Notes under the pieces: model-generated
The model's database searches: none
What the model saw: the letters and a program-made list of their open reading frames with translations, nothing else
Told to the model about the DNA's origin: nothing
Shown here: one piece after another, positions 7,827 to 15,670 of the stretch
Position numbering within the stretch: the first letter of the stretch is position 1
Layout of the letters: each line of letters starts with the position of its first letter
Assembly (NCBI RefSeq): GCF_002009015.1
Contig: NZ_LZDE01000323.1
Coordinates: 1 to 43,189 of the forward strand
Length of the DNA stretch: 43,189 nt
Direction of reading: 5' to 3'
Origin: Microbulbifer mangrovi
Lineage (GTDB): Bacteria; Pseudomonadota; Gammaproteobacteria; Pseudomonadales; Cellvibrionaceae
Translations under genes and position numbers: made by a program

Positions 7827-10149
7827 TTCAGTATTCCGGCGACACTCAGGTTTTTGGCTCATGCTTGGGTTGACGGTGTTCCCCTTGAGTGCCGTTGCCG
7901 ACTGCAGTCCGGGTAATACCGGTACCGCCGGGCCCGACCAGATATTGTGTGACGAAGACAACGACGCGGCGGGGGCCGACGTAAACAGCCTGGGAGGCAA
8001 CGACACCCTGGATCTGAATGGTGGAACCATTGGCAATGTGGACGCAGGGGAAGGTGATGACCAGGTCAACGTGAATGGCGCAGTCGTCGAAACCAGCCTG
8101 CTTACAGGCAATGGTAACGACACCGTCATCATGGACGTTCGGGATTCGGAAATCGGGAACTACTTTGGCGGCGGGCTGGATACCGGCGCGGGGGACGATC
8201 GCCTCGAGCTTTACGATGGACTCATCTTCGTTGCCGATATGGGCGCCGGCGACGATTACGTGTTACTCGATGGCGGCTTTATTTATCAGAATCTGCTACT
8301 CGGCGACGGCGACGATACCCTCTACCTGGACGAGGGCCTGGTTTACAGTGTCGATGGTGGAAATGGATCTGACTATATAGAAATAGATGCCTATGCCTAC
8401 GAAGGCGATGCCATTCTCGATGGCGGCGATGACCTCTACGCCGAAGACGGCTACGTTGACACCCTGCGCTTCAAACTGGATCACCTGATTGACGGCAGTG
8501 ACCTGCGCAACTGGGAGCGGATTATCGTCAACGGCAGTACACGCTTACGCCTGTTTAATGACCTGTTTGTTGGTGGTGGCAGCGATGGGCGGGAGGCTCT
8601 GGGGCTGGATATCCGCTTTGGCGCCATTGTTGAACCCACGGAATCTCAATTCACAATTTTTGGCGATGTAAACAACGCTGGCACCCTGTTACTCGCAAAT
8701 GAGGAATTCAACCGTCTCGATATCAGCAGCCACGCAAATGGACGTTTCGGAAATTATGACGGGCGCGGGCGCGACGCGCGCCTGTGGATGGATACTACGC
8801 TCGCTGGGGATAATTCCCCTACAGACTTCCTGTCTATCGAGGGTAACGCAAGCGGGCGCACCTTCGTGCGTATTTATAATGCCGGCGGTGACGGTGCAAT
8901 CACTACCGGCAATGGTATTCCCGTTATCCACGTTGGTGGGGATAACCCGCGCAGTGCTTTTGTTCTCGACGGCGATTACCGCGGCTACGACAGACGTCCG
9001 GCTACTGTCGGCGGTGCTTACGGTTACAGCTTGCATCGCGGAGGAATAAACAACTCGGACAACGGTACCTGGTACTTGAGATCGACCATCACTGATCCCT
9101 TCACCGATAGCGGCGACCTTATTCCGCGTTGGCAACCGGGCGCTGTCCTTTACGAAACCTATGCCCAGGCGATCCGCAGGATGAACGCACCAACCACGCT
9201 GCGCAAGCGTGTGGGCAACCGCTTCTGGGCCGGGACCAGTCACCGAGATCGCGGTGTCTGCTGCTACGGCAATGCCATCGAACGCGCGATTGACGGCGGC
9301 GGCCTGTGGATAAGAGGAAGTTCCGCCTACAGCGAAAACGATCCCGAGCGGTCAACATCCTATGCACAGTGGCAACAGGACTTTGGACTGATTCAGTTAG
9401 GCGCAGACTTTTCCTTTGATCCGGCGGTTTACCGGGGACGCCTGATTCTCGGTGTTTTTGCCCAGTACGGCTACGGCAGTACGGAGCTGGATAGCTTTTT
9501 TGGGCACGGCGATATTCGCACCGATAACTGGGGCATTGGCAGTACCTTTACCTGGTATGGCAGTCAGGGTAGCTACGCGGATATCCAGGCACAGTTCAAC
9601 TGGTTCGACTCCGATCTTTACTCTCACGAGCTGTGGTATCTCGGTACCGGTAACGATGCCATTGGCTTCAATTTTTCCGTTGAGGGTGGGCACAGTTTCA
9701 GGTTGTGTGACTTTTACTCCATCACTCCCCAGCTGCAGCTGGCCTATACCGCTGAAGATATCGATGACAATTTCGACCCTTACGGCGTCTACCTGGAAGA
9801 CACCGATAACCAGGGTGCATTTGCCCGACTGGGTGTGGCGTTCGAGCAACGGGTGAGCCAGCGCGTCAACCGCAATATGTACGGTCAACTGCTGCTGGAA
9901 CGCATCGGACTCTATGCCATCGCCAATGCGTTCTATTACTTCGACGACAAGACGGAAGTGGATGTTTCCGGCAGCGCGCTTTATCAGGCACGCGACGACT
10001 GGTGGGGCCAGCTGGGGATAGGGTTTACCTACGACCAGTGCGGCGACCGCTGCTCGGTCTACGGAGAGGTCGACTATGCGACCAGTATGGATAATTTCGG
10101 GGACAGCTATCAGGCGAGCCTCACATTCGGCTTCCGCTTCAAATGGTAG
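7816..10149 (+). CDS. Autotransporter-like outer-membrane protein with RTX-like repeats
   Basis: This 777-residue protein has an N-terminal export signal (residues ~10-30, GFWLMLGLTVFPLSAVA). The passenger (residues ~35-220) contains acidic glycine/aspartate repeats resembling RTX calcium-binding nonapeptides, such as GEGDDQVNV, GNGNDTVIM, GAGDDRLEL and GDGDDTLYL. A second passenger part with beta-helix character follows. From about residue 480 the protein looks like an autotransporter beta-barrel (alternating strands, GFRFKW at the C-terminus). RTX repeats normally mark type I secretion substrates, so joining them to a type V-like barrel is unusual. Cysteines are present, including a CCYGN motif and a C-GDRC pair near the end. 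The start overlaps the OmpW gene. Passenger function is unknown; adhesion or calcium-dependent surface binding is a guess. Confidence 0.7.
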   Translation: MSSDSVFRRHSGFWLMLGLTVFPLSAVADCSPGNTGTAGPDQILCDEDNDAAGADVNSLGGNDTLDLNGGTIGNVDAGEGDDQVNVNGAVVETSLLTGNGNDTVIMDVRDSEIGNYFGGGLDTGAGDDRLELYDGLIFVADMGAGDDYVLLDGGFIYQNLLLGDGDDTLYLDEGLVYSVDGGNGSDYIEIDAYAYEGDAILDGGDDLYAEDGYVDTLRFKLDHLIDGSDLRNWERIIVNGSTRLRLFNDLFVGGGSDGREALGLDIRFGAIVEPTESQFTIFGDVNNAGTLLLANEEFNRLDISSHANGRFGNYDGRGRDARLWMDTTLAGDNSPTDFLSIEGNASGRTFVRIYNAGGDGAITTGNGIPVIHVGGDNPRSAFVLDGDYRGYDRRPATVGGAYGYSLHRGGINNSDNGTWYLRSTITDPFTDSGDLIPRWQPGAVLYETYAQAIRRMNAPTTLRKRVGNRFWAGTSHRDRGVCCYGNAIERAIDGGGLWIRGSSAYSENDPERSTSYAQWQQDFGLIQLGADFSFDPAVYRGRLILGVFAQYGYGSTELDSFFGHGDIRTDNWGIGSTFTWYGSQGSYADIQAQFNWFDSDLYSHELWYLGTGNDAIGFNFSVEGGHSFRLCDFYSITPQLQLAYTAEDIDDNFDPYGVYLEDTDNQGAFARLGVAFEQRVSQRVNRNMYGQLLLERIGLYAIANAFYYFDDKTEVDVSGSALYQARDDWWGQLGIGFTYDQCGDRCSVYGEVDYATSMDNFGDSYQASLTFGFRFKW

Positions 10150-10206
10150 TCGGGAACACTGAATGTCCGCATACAGCCGAGGGTTAGCCTGCCCCCCGCT
10201 TTTATT

Positions 10207-10212
10207 TATAAT
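10207..10212 (+). promoter_or_regulatory. Candidate -10 box immediately upstream of the DUF1853 start
   Basis: A perfect TATAAT ends seven bases before the ATG at 10219. A poor -35 (TTAGCC, 10184-10189) lies 17 bases upstream. With no ribosome site in the gap, transcription from here would start at or near the ATG and give a leaderless mRNA. This is position-based inference. Confidence 0.35.
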
Positions 10213-10218
10213 CGGCGA

Positions 10219-11103
10219 ATGACTGATCCTGGCAAGACCGCTTTTCTCTCAACCTATCCAGACCATTGGCGCAATCTACTGTGGGCGCTGACCAGTCGCG
10301 ACATCAGTACACTCACTTCCCTGCCCTGGCTCCCGAGCGAACGACGCGCAGAATTGGGCAATTTTTTTGCCGCACCCGCGACGCGCGCTTCGCTGGAGAA
10401 TATTTTGCAAATGTTCGTGGAGCCGGCCAGCAGCCGGCGCCTGGGGGTTTACTTCGAAAACCTGTGGACGTTCGCTTTCCGATATCACCCTCAGTACCAC
10501 CTGATTGCGCGCAATCTCCCGCTCAGAGTTGTAGGCAAGACTCTAGGTGAACTGGATTTTGTGGTGCGCTATCTGCCCGATGATGTCACCGAACACTGGG
10601 AAGTCGCAGTGAAGTTCTATTTACAGGTCGCAGATGTCTGGGTCGGCCCCGGCCTTAAGGACCGCCTGGATATCAAACTTGCACGCACCCGGGACCACCA
10701 GCTTCCGATCATCCACCAGCCTGAGGTCGAGCCACTTCTGCGCGACCAGGGTATTGAGATTCAGCGGCAATGGACCCTGATGCCCGGACGCCGCTTTCGC
10801 CCACTGGACACCGCCACAACCGGTGAGGATTACTGGTGGTCCGACTGGCCGAGCTTCCTGCAAGCCTTTGCTGACAAGCCCTGGCACTGGCTGCAACTGC
10901 CCAAGCAGTGCTGGCTGGCCCCCTGCACCGCCACCCACGATACGCCGCCGGCGGCATTGACCGATGCCACACGCGCAATCAACGAGAAACTAAAAGCCCG
11001 GGGTCCGCTGTGTGTGGCCGCTGTGGATAAACACCGCGAGGTCACCCGCGGGTTTATCGTGCCGGATGACTGGGCTTCCCGGGCTCAGCTCGCCATTCCC
11101 TAG
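10219..11103 (+). CDS. DUF1853 family protein
   Basis: This 294-residue cytoplasmic protein lacks a signal peptide or membrane segment. The order of motifs fits DUF1853: an N-terminal HWRNLLWALTSRD region, RRLGVYFENLWTFAFRYHP at residues ~75-93, then LGELDFVVRYL and HWEVAVKFYLQ. The spaced D and E/K residues in the last two strands resemble the core of PD-(D/E)XK nuclease folds. I recall this family being placed near that fold, but cannot verify it here. A tryptophan-rich C-terminal half follows. No ribosome site is visible and a TATAAT sits seven bases upstream of the ATG. The gene is separate from the autotransporter gene (69-base gap). Molecular function is unassigned. Confidence 0.75.
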   Translation: MTDPGKTAFLSTYPDHWRNLLWALTSRDISTLTSLPWLPSERRAELGNFFAAPATRASLENILQMFVEPASSRRLGVYFENLWTFAFRYHPQYHLIARNLPLRVVGKTLGELDFVVRYLPDDVTEHWEVAVKFYLQVADVWVGPGLKDRLDIKLARTRDHQLPIIHQPEVEPLLRDQGIEIQRQWTLMPGRRFRPLDTATTGEDYWWSDWPSFLQAFADKPWHWLQLPKQCWLAPCTATHDTPPAALTDATRAINEKLKARGPLCVAAVDKHREVTRGFIVPDDWASRAQLAIP

Positions 11104-11124
11104 CAAATGAAATGACTGCCGAAC

Positions 11125-11152
11125 TTGACACCAGTCAATCCTCGTTTACAAT
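11125..11152 (+). promoter_or_regulatory. Sigma70-type promoter of the GbsR-like regulator gene
   Basis: A perfect -35 TTGACA (11125-11130) and a near-consensus -10 TACAAT (11147-11152) are separated by 16 bases, 30 bases upstream of the start codon. This is the best promoter I can see in the window. Confidence 0.7.
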
Positions 11153-11170
11153 TTTCAGAAATTTCTGAAA
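11153..11170. promoter_or_regulatory. Perfect 18-base palindrome, candidate autoregulatory operator
   Basis: TTTCAGAAATTTCTGAAA is identical to its reverse complement and begins at the base after the -10 box, covering the expected transcription start. A dimeric winged-helix protein bound here would block the promoter. The adjacent GbsR/MarR-type protein is the obvious candidate, which is inference from position. Confidence 0.6.
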
Positions 11171-11182
11171 GTTAAGAACATA

Positions 11183-11737
11183 ATGAAACTCTCCAGTCAG
11201 GCGCAGGCCTTCGTACTGCATTTTGGTGAAATGGGTAGCCGCTGGGGCTTCAATCGCACCGTCGGGCAAATGTTTGCCCTGCTGACGATCCACTCCGAAC
11301 CGGTAAACGCCGACCAGCTGGCGGAGGCGCTGAAGATCAGTCGCGGCAATGTGAGCATGGGGCTCAAGGAATTGCAGGCGTGGCGCCTGATCGAATTGCA
11401 TCACCAGCCCGGTGACAGAAAAGATTATTTCACCGCGGCCGGTTCCATCTGGGATCTCGCCCGCACGGTATTTGAAGAACGCCGCAAGCGCGAACTGGAC
11501 CCCACCCTCACTCTGTTACGACAGCTGCTGTTGACCGATCCTAGAGACCCGCAGGAAGCTCAGGCGCAGGAGCGCATCCAGGAAGTCTATAGCCTGCTGG
11601 AAATGCTCGACCAGTTCGCCAATACCCTGAGCAAACTGGAGCACAAGGACCTGATCCGGCTCATGAAACTCGGCTCGGGACTGAACAAACTGCTGGATCT
11701 CAAGGCCGGCGCCAAGTCGAAAAAGACCAATAGCTAA
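11183..11737 (+). CDS. GbsR/MarR-family transcriptional regulator
   Basis: This 184-residue cytoplasmic regulator matches the GbsR-like branch of the MarR superfamily. An N-terminal helix contains FVLHFGEMGSRWGFNRTVGQ, and a winged helix spans residues ~30-95 (QLAEALKISRGNVSMGLKEL as the DNA-reading helices). A helical dimerisation C-terminus follows, with many charged residues and a lysine-rich end. In Bacillus, GbsR controls glycine-betaine synthesis, while related proteins in Proteobacteria sit next to varied targets. Here the strong promoter at 11125-11152 with a perfect palindrome over the start site implies autorepression. The cytochrome bd genes begin 86 bases downstream on the same strand, so they are the likeliest regulated targets. 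Confidence 0.85.
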   Translation: MKLSSQAQAFVLHFGEMGSRWGFNRTVGQMFALLTIHSEPVNADQLAEALKISRGNVSMGLKELQAWRLIELHHQPGDRKDYFTAAGSIWDLARTVFEERRKRELDPTLTLLRQLLLTDPRDPQEAQAQERIQEVYSLLEMLDQFANTLSKLEHKDLIRLMKLGSGLNKLLDLKAGAKSKKTNS

Positions 11738-11823
11738 ATCAAGGGAGAAGCGCACCCCCCAAACGTTCCCGGCACCCGCTGTAACCCACCCGCGGCCGAT
11801 GGCCGCCTGCCACCGAGGTACCT

Positions 11824-13203
11824 ATGCTGGACACTCTGATGCTGTCGCGAATACAGTTCGCCACCAATATCAGCTTTCATATTCTGTTCCCCACCATCAC
11901 CATTGCCCTCTGCTGGATCCTGTTCTTTTTCAAACTCCGCTTTGATCTCACCGGTAACCCCGTGTGGATGCGCGCTTACCGGTTCTGGGTAAAAATATTT
12001 GCATTGACGTTTGCGCTGGGCGTGGTGAGCGGTATCACCATGTCGTTCCAGTTCGGCACCAACTGGCCGGGCTATATGGAAAAGGTGGGCAATATTGCCG
12101 GGCCTCTGCTGGGTTACGAAGTACTCACTGCGTTTTTCCTGGAGGCCACCTTCCTCGGCATTATGCTGTTCGGTATCAAGCGCGTGCCGAGCAGGGTACA
12201 CACCTTCTCCGCACTGGTCGTGGCCATCGGCACGACGCTCTCCGCATTCTGGATTCTCGCGCTCAATTCGTGGATGCAAACGCCGGCGGGCTATGAGATC
12301 CGCGATGGTGTGGTGCATGCAACGAACTGGCTTCAGGTCATCTTCAACCCTTCCTTCCCCTACCGCTTGGTGCATATGCTTCTGGCGTCGGGGCTGACGG
12401 CAGCGTTTTTTGTTGCCGGCCTCTCCGCTTACCGAATTCTGAAAGGGGATGAAAAACAGGCGCCGCGTCTGGCACTGAAAACCGGTCTGATCCTGGCCGC
12501 GGTGCTGGCCCCCCTGCAGGCATTTGTCGGCGACCTGCACGGGCTCAATACCTTCGAGCACCAGCCGCAGAAAATCGCCGCCATGGAAGGGGTATGGGAA
12601 ACCGAACAGGGTGCACCGCTGCTGCTGTTTGCCATTCCGGATGAGGAAACCCGCAGCAATCACCTGGCCGTGGGCATCCCCAAGCTGGCGAGCCTGATTC
12701 TCACCCACCACAGCGATGGCGAGATCCGCGGCCTGAATACATTCGAGGGCGACCACCCACCGGTCAAGCCGCTGTTTTTCGGCTTCCGCATTATGGTGGG
12801 CATGGGCCTGCTGATGATGGCAATTGCCTGGGTTGGCTGTTATCTGCTGCGCAAGCCACAGGTACCACGCACCTTTCTCAAAGTGCTTGTAGCGATGACT
12901 TTTTCCGGCTGGGTGGCCACTCTGGCGGGCTGGTACGTAACCGAGGTCGGCCGCCAGCCGTGGCTGGTCACCGGGATTCTCACTACCGCAGATGCGGTTA
13001 CTCCGGTTGCGCCGGCCAATGTGGGGCTTTCACTCACCCTCTACCTGATTGTCTACGTAATCCTGATGTGGGCATATATCCACACCCTCAAACGCATGGC
13101 GCTCAAGTCGGTGTATGTGGAGGAGTTTGAAACCAACGAGCCCGCACCAGATGGCAGCCTCACCAATCTGCCCGAATCCAAAATCGCCGGAGGTACCCGA
13201 TGA
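11824..13203 (+). CDS. cydA: Cytochrome bd-type (cyanide-insensitive, CIO) ubiquinol oxidase subunit I
   Basis: This 459-residue integral membrane protein is the haem-bearing subunit that oxidises ubiquinol and reduces oxygen to water without proton pumping. His19 (in the stretch NISFHILFPT) matches the haem b595 ligand, GYEVLTAFFLEATFLG carries the conserved glutamates of the haem-d region, and GRQPW is the family signature. The quinol loop after residue ~240 is present (GLNTFEHQPQKIAAMEGVWE) but lacks the long insertion of Escherichia coli CydA. The short loop marks the CIO/bd-II-like class, often resistant to cyanide. The stop overlaps the start of subunit II by four bases (ATGA). The name cioA is used for this subtype in Pseudomonas. 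Expression under low oxygen or respiratory stress is expected of the family. Confidence 0.95.
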   Translation: MLDTLMLSRIQFATNISFHILFPTITIALCWILFFFKLRFDLTGNPVWMRAYRFWVKIFALTFALGVVSGITMSFQFGTNWPGYMEKVGNIAGPLLGYEVLTAFFLEATFLGIMLFGIKRVPSRVHTFSALVVAIGTTLSAFWILALNSWMQTPAGYEIRDGVVHATNWLQVIFNPSFPYRLVHMLLASGLTAAFFVAGLSAYRILKGDEKQAPRLALKTGLILAAVLAPLQAFVGDLHGLNTFEHQPQKIAAMEGVWETEQGAPLLLFAIPDEETRSNHLAVGIPKLASLILTHHSDGEIRGLNTFEGDHPPVKPLFFGFRIMVGMGLLMMAIAWVGCYLLRKPQVPRTFLKVLVAMTFSGWVATLAGWYVTEVGRQPWLVTGILTTADAVTPVAPANVGLSLTLYLIVYVILMWAYIHTLKRMALKSVYVEEFETNEPAPDGSLTNLPESKIAGGTR

Positions 13204-14225
13204 ACAGCTTGAGCGCAATTTCCAGTAGTGGCGACTGGCTGCCGGTGGTGTTTATCGGGCTGATGGGGCTGGCGGTACTCGCCTACGCGATTCTCGATGG
13301 CTACGACCTGGGTGTGGGCATCCTGTTGCCCATGGGCGAGCAGGATGAGTGGCAGCGCGACACCATGATCGCGTCGATCGGCCCCTTCTGGGATGCCAAT
13401 GAAACCTGGCTGGTACTGGCGATTGGCCTGCTGCTGATTGCATTCCCGGCGGCACACAGTCTGATCCTGATGCATCTGTATATCCCGGTGGCGATCATGT
13501 TGATCGGGCTGATCATGCGCGGGGTGGCGTTCGACTTTCGCGCCAAGGCGGCGGTGGATCACAAGCTCGCGTGGGATCGTACCTTCAAGATCGGCTCGCT
13601 GGTTACTACGCTCACCCAGGGCTATATGCTCGGCCAGTACGTGATGGGCTTTGACCAGAGCCTGCCTGCCCTGCTGTTCTGCGGCATCAGTGCTCTCGGA
13701 GTGACCGCGGCCTACAGCTATATCGGTGCCGCCTGGCTGGTACTGAAAACCGAATCCTCACTGCAGACGCGGGCGGTGCGCTGGACCAGAGCGGCCGGGC
13801 GCGCATCACTCGTCGGCGTGGTGGCGGTGTGCCTGATCAATCCGCTGGTTAACCCGGGGGTATTCGACCGCTGGTTTACCTTCCCGCTGGTGATGTTTGT
13901 GCTGCTGATTCCCACACTGTGTTTTCTCGGTTTTGTGGCCAACGATATCCTGCTACGCCGTTTGCCCAAGGAAGCAGATCGTCACTGTGGTGTGCCATTC
14001 GCCATCGTAGTGGGGATTTTCACGCTGTGCTTCAGCGGGCTCGGTTTCAGTTTTTTCCCGGACATCGTGCCCGGCCAGCTGTCCATCTGGGAGGCCGCCA
14101 GCGCGCGGGAGTCGCTGCAGTTTATTCTGGTAGGTGCCGTGGTGGTTGTCCCGATGATCCTGATGTACACGGCGTTCTCGTACCGGGTGTTCCGCGGTAA
14201 GGCCACCGACCTGCACTATCACTAA
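13200..14225 (+). CDS. cydB: Cytochrome bd-type ubiquinol oxidase subunit II
   Basis: This 341-residue membrane protein has about eight to nine hydrophobic segments. The family motifs FIGLMGLAVLAYAILDGYDLGVG (residues 18-40) and GPFWDANETWLVLAIG are plain to see. It pairs with subunit I to stabilise the haem d/b595 site. The ATGA overlap with cydA implies translational coupling and equal synthesis. No small third subunit (CydX) gene follows before the terminator, as is usual for the CIO subtype. The downstream hairpin at 14252-14283 ends the transcript. The symbol cioB is an equally fair name. Confidence 0.95.
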   Translation: MNSLSAISSSGDWLPVVFIGLMGLAVLAYAILDGYDLGVGILLPMGEQDEWQRDTMIASIGPFWDANETWLVLAIGLLLIAFPAAHSLILMHLYIPVAIMLIGLIMRGVAFDFRAKAAVDHKLAWDRTFKIGSLVTTLTQGYMLGQYVMGFDQSLPALLFCGISALGVTAAYSYIGAAWLVLKTESSLQTRAVRWTRAAGRASLVGVVAVCLINPLVNPGVFDRWFTFPLVMFVLLIPTLCFLGFVANDILLRRLPKEADRHCGVPFAIVVGIFTLCFSGLGFSFFPDIVPGQLSIWEAASARESLQFILVGAVVVVPMILMYTAFSYRVFRGKATDLHYH

Positions 14226-14251
14226 GCATTTCCATTCATTGGCACCTAAAC

Positions 14252-14283
14252 AAAAAGCCCCCGGGATTAACCGGGGGCTTTTT
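14252..14283. terminator. Bidirectional terminator between cydB and the pectate lyase gene
   Basis: A 13-base stem AAAAAGCCCCCGG/CCGGGGGCTTTTT around a 6-base loop lies between convergent genes. It carries T-runs in both directions and should terminate both transcripts. Confidence 0.9.
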
Positions 14284-14312
14284 ATGTGACAATGCTGGTG
14301 CAGACAACCGGC

Positions 14313-15506
14313 CTACTCCTGCCGCTTGCGATATTTTTTTAACACCTTATAGGGTTGCTCCGTGTACCAGGCGTAGCCGCGGCGACGCTCTTCCGATATT
14401 TCGTCCACGTCGAAATAGACCTTGCCATCGCGATCGCCAAAGATCGGGCGATCTCCGTCGACCTCGTAAAAGCGCGCCCACAGCGGGTCGGCATCTTCCT
14501 CCGGCACCAGTGACGGCAGCTTGCCGTCGCGGCGGTAGCGCAGGCCGTCGATGCGGTGCTTCTCAAACCAGTCTTTGGCATCGTCGATGGACTTCTGGAT
14601 ATGTGCCGGCGGTTGCTCCAGTGACATCAGGAACAGCACCAGGTCGGCGCTCTCACTGGTCGCCAGCGCTACCGGCTCAAAAGCGCGCGCTGCGGTGGGG
14701 GCAAAGGTTTCCGCATCGTGCTGGGCGCCCCAGATAGCCGGTTTGCCTTGCACCTCAACCTGGGTGGCAGCCACCATTTCCAGTGCCCGATGCAGGCTGT
14801 CTTCGGCCTGTTCACGCAGTGCCTGCGGCAAGAACGTCAGGCGCGGATCATCATTGGCCGCGGCGGCGACAATGGCCAGCAGGCTAGTGATCGCGGTGTC
14901 GTTGTAGGTGATGTAATCGTGATACTTGCCCCGCAGCGGGAAGGTCTGCGGCCAGCCGCCGTTGGGATACTGGGCGATCAGGATGTACTTGAGCGCGCGG
15001 GTTGCAGAGTTGCAGTAGCGCGCTTCCCCGAGGCTGTTGCACGCATTCGCCATCACCCAGAACTGGGTACTGGTGGCGAGATTGTCGAAGGTGGGTACGT
15101 AGCTTTTCTCGGTGCCGAACTGGTAACCCTTCTGTCGTGGCACCCCCATATCGGTGCGCTTGGACCAGCCGCCGGATGGCGTCTGGAAAGTCAGCAGGTT
15201 TTCAGCGATCTGGCGCCCTTCCGGCGTGGTGAAAAAGTCGCTATCGGTGGCCGCCTTTTGCGCATCAAAACCAAAGCGCTTGGCTTTTTTCGGCTTGGGA
15301 GACTTGTCCAGACCCGCGGCCTTGGCTTCCGCCTTAACTGCGGCCTGGTCCAGCTTGTAGAGCTGCTCCGACATGGCCTGGTATTCGGCCATGGTCTTGG
15401 CGGGCCGTAATTGATCCAGCGGATCGGCCTCTGCACTGCAACCGGAAACGCTGAACACCAGGGCCGAGAGCAGCAGGGAGCGGATCGGCAATTGCGTAAT
15501 TTTCAT
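14313..15506 (-). CDS. pelA: Pectate lyase lipoprotein (polysaccharide lyase family 10)
   Basis: This 397-residue protein cleaves polygalacturonate by beta-elimination. The N-terminus is a lipoprotein signal with lipobox FSVSGC (Cys23), so it is probably tethered to an outer-membrane face. Residues ~110-395 fit PL10: TPSGGWSKRTDMG, ARYCNSATRALKYILIAQYPNGGWPQTFPL and the family motif HDYITYNDTAI, which is rich in the residues that bind calcium and substrate. A lysine/proline-rich linker (residues ~66-78) separates the anchor from the catalytic domain. Anchoring is less common than free secretion and suggests surface processing of pectic oligomers before uptake. No pectin-specific transporter is adjacent; the next gene belongs to iron uptake. 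Regulation is not visible. Confidence 0.9.
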   Translation of the reverse strand: MKITQLPIRSLLLSALVFSVSGCSAEADPLDQLRPAKTMAEYQAMSEQLYKLDQAAVKAEAKAAGLDKSPKPKKAKRFGFDAQKAATDSDFFTTPEGRQIAENLLTFQTPSGGWSKRTDMGVPRQKGYQFGTEKSYVPTFDNLATSTQFWVMANACNSLGEARYCNSATRALKYILIAQYPNGGWPQTFPLRGKYHDYITYNDTAITSLLAIVAAAANDDPRLTFLPQALREQAEDSLHRALEMVAATQVEVQGKPAIWGAQHDAETFAPTAARAFEPVALATSESADLVLFLMSLEQPPAHIQKSIDDAKDWFEKHRIDGLRYRRDGKLPSLVPEEDADPLWARFYEVDGDRPIFGDRDGKVYFDVDEISEERRRGYAWYTEQPYKVLKKYRKRQE

Positions 15507-15614
15507 ACAAGAGCTCGCTACGGGATTCTGTCAGGCAGAATTTAATTATTTGGTAAGGCCAAACGATGGTAGCAAAAGCCGTGTTGTGATGAAACTGTCC
15601 AACAAACCGGACAC

Positions 15615-15638
15615 AAAAAAGCCGGGACAAGCCCGGCT
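15615..15638 (-). terminator. Terminator of the PepSY membrane protein gene
   Basis: Read on the minus strand, a 7-base stem AGCCGGG/CCCGGCT with a 5-base loop is followed by six T residues, 33 bases after the stop codon at 15671. Confidence 0.85.
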
Positions 15639-15670
15639 GGAAGGATGCATTCTGGCCCGCGAGCCTCCGC

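Noticed and set aside
11734..12756. 340-codon minus-strand open frame over cydA
   Set aside because: The cydA frame shows haem-ligand and GRQPW motifs; the antisense translation is histidine- and glutamine-rich with no recognisable domain.
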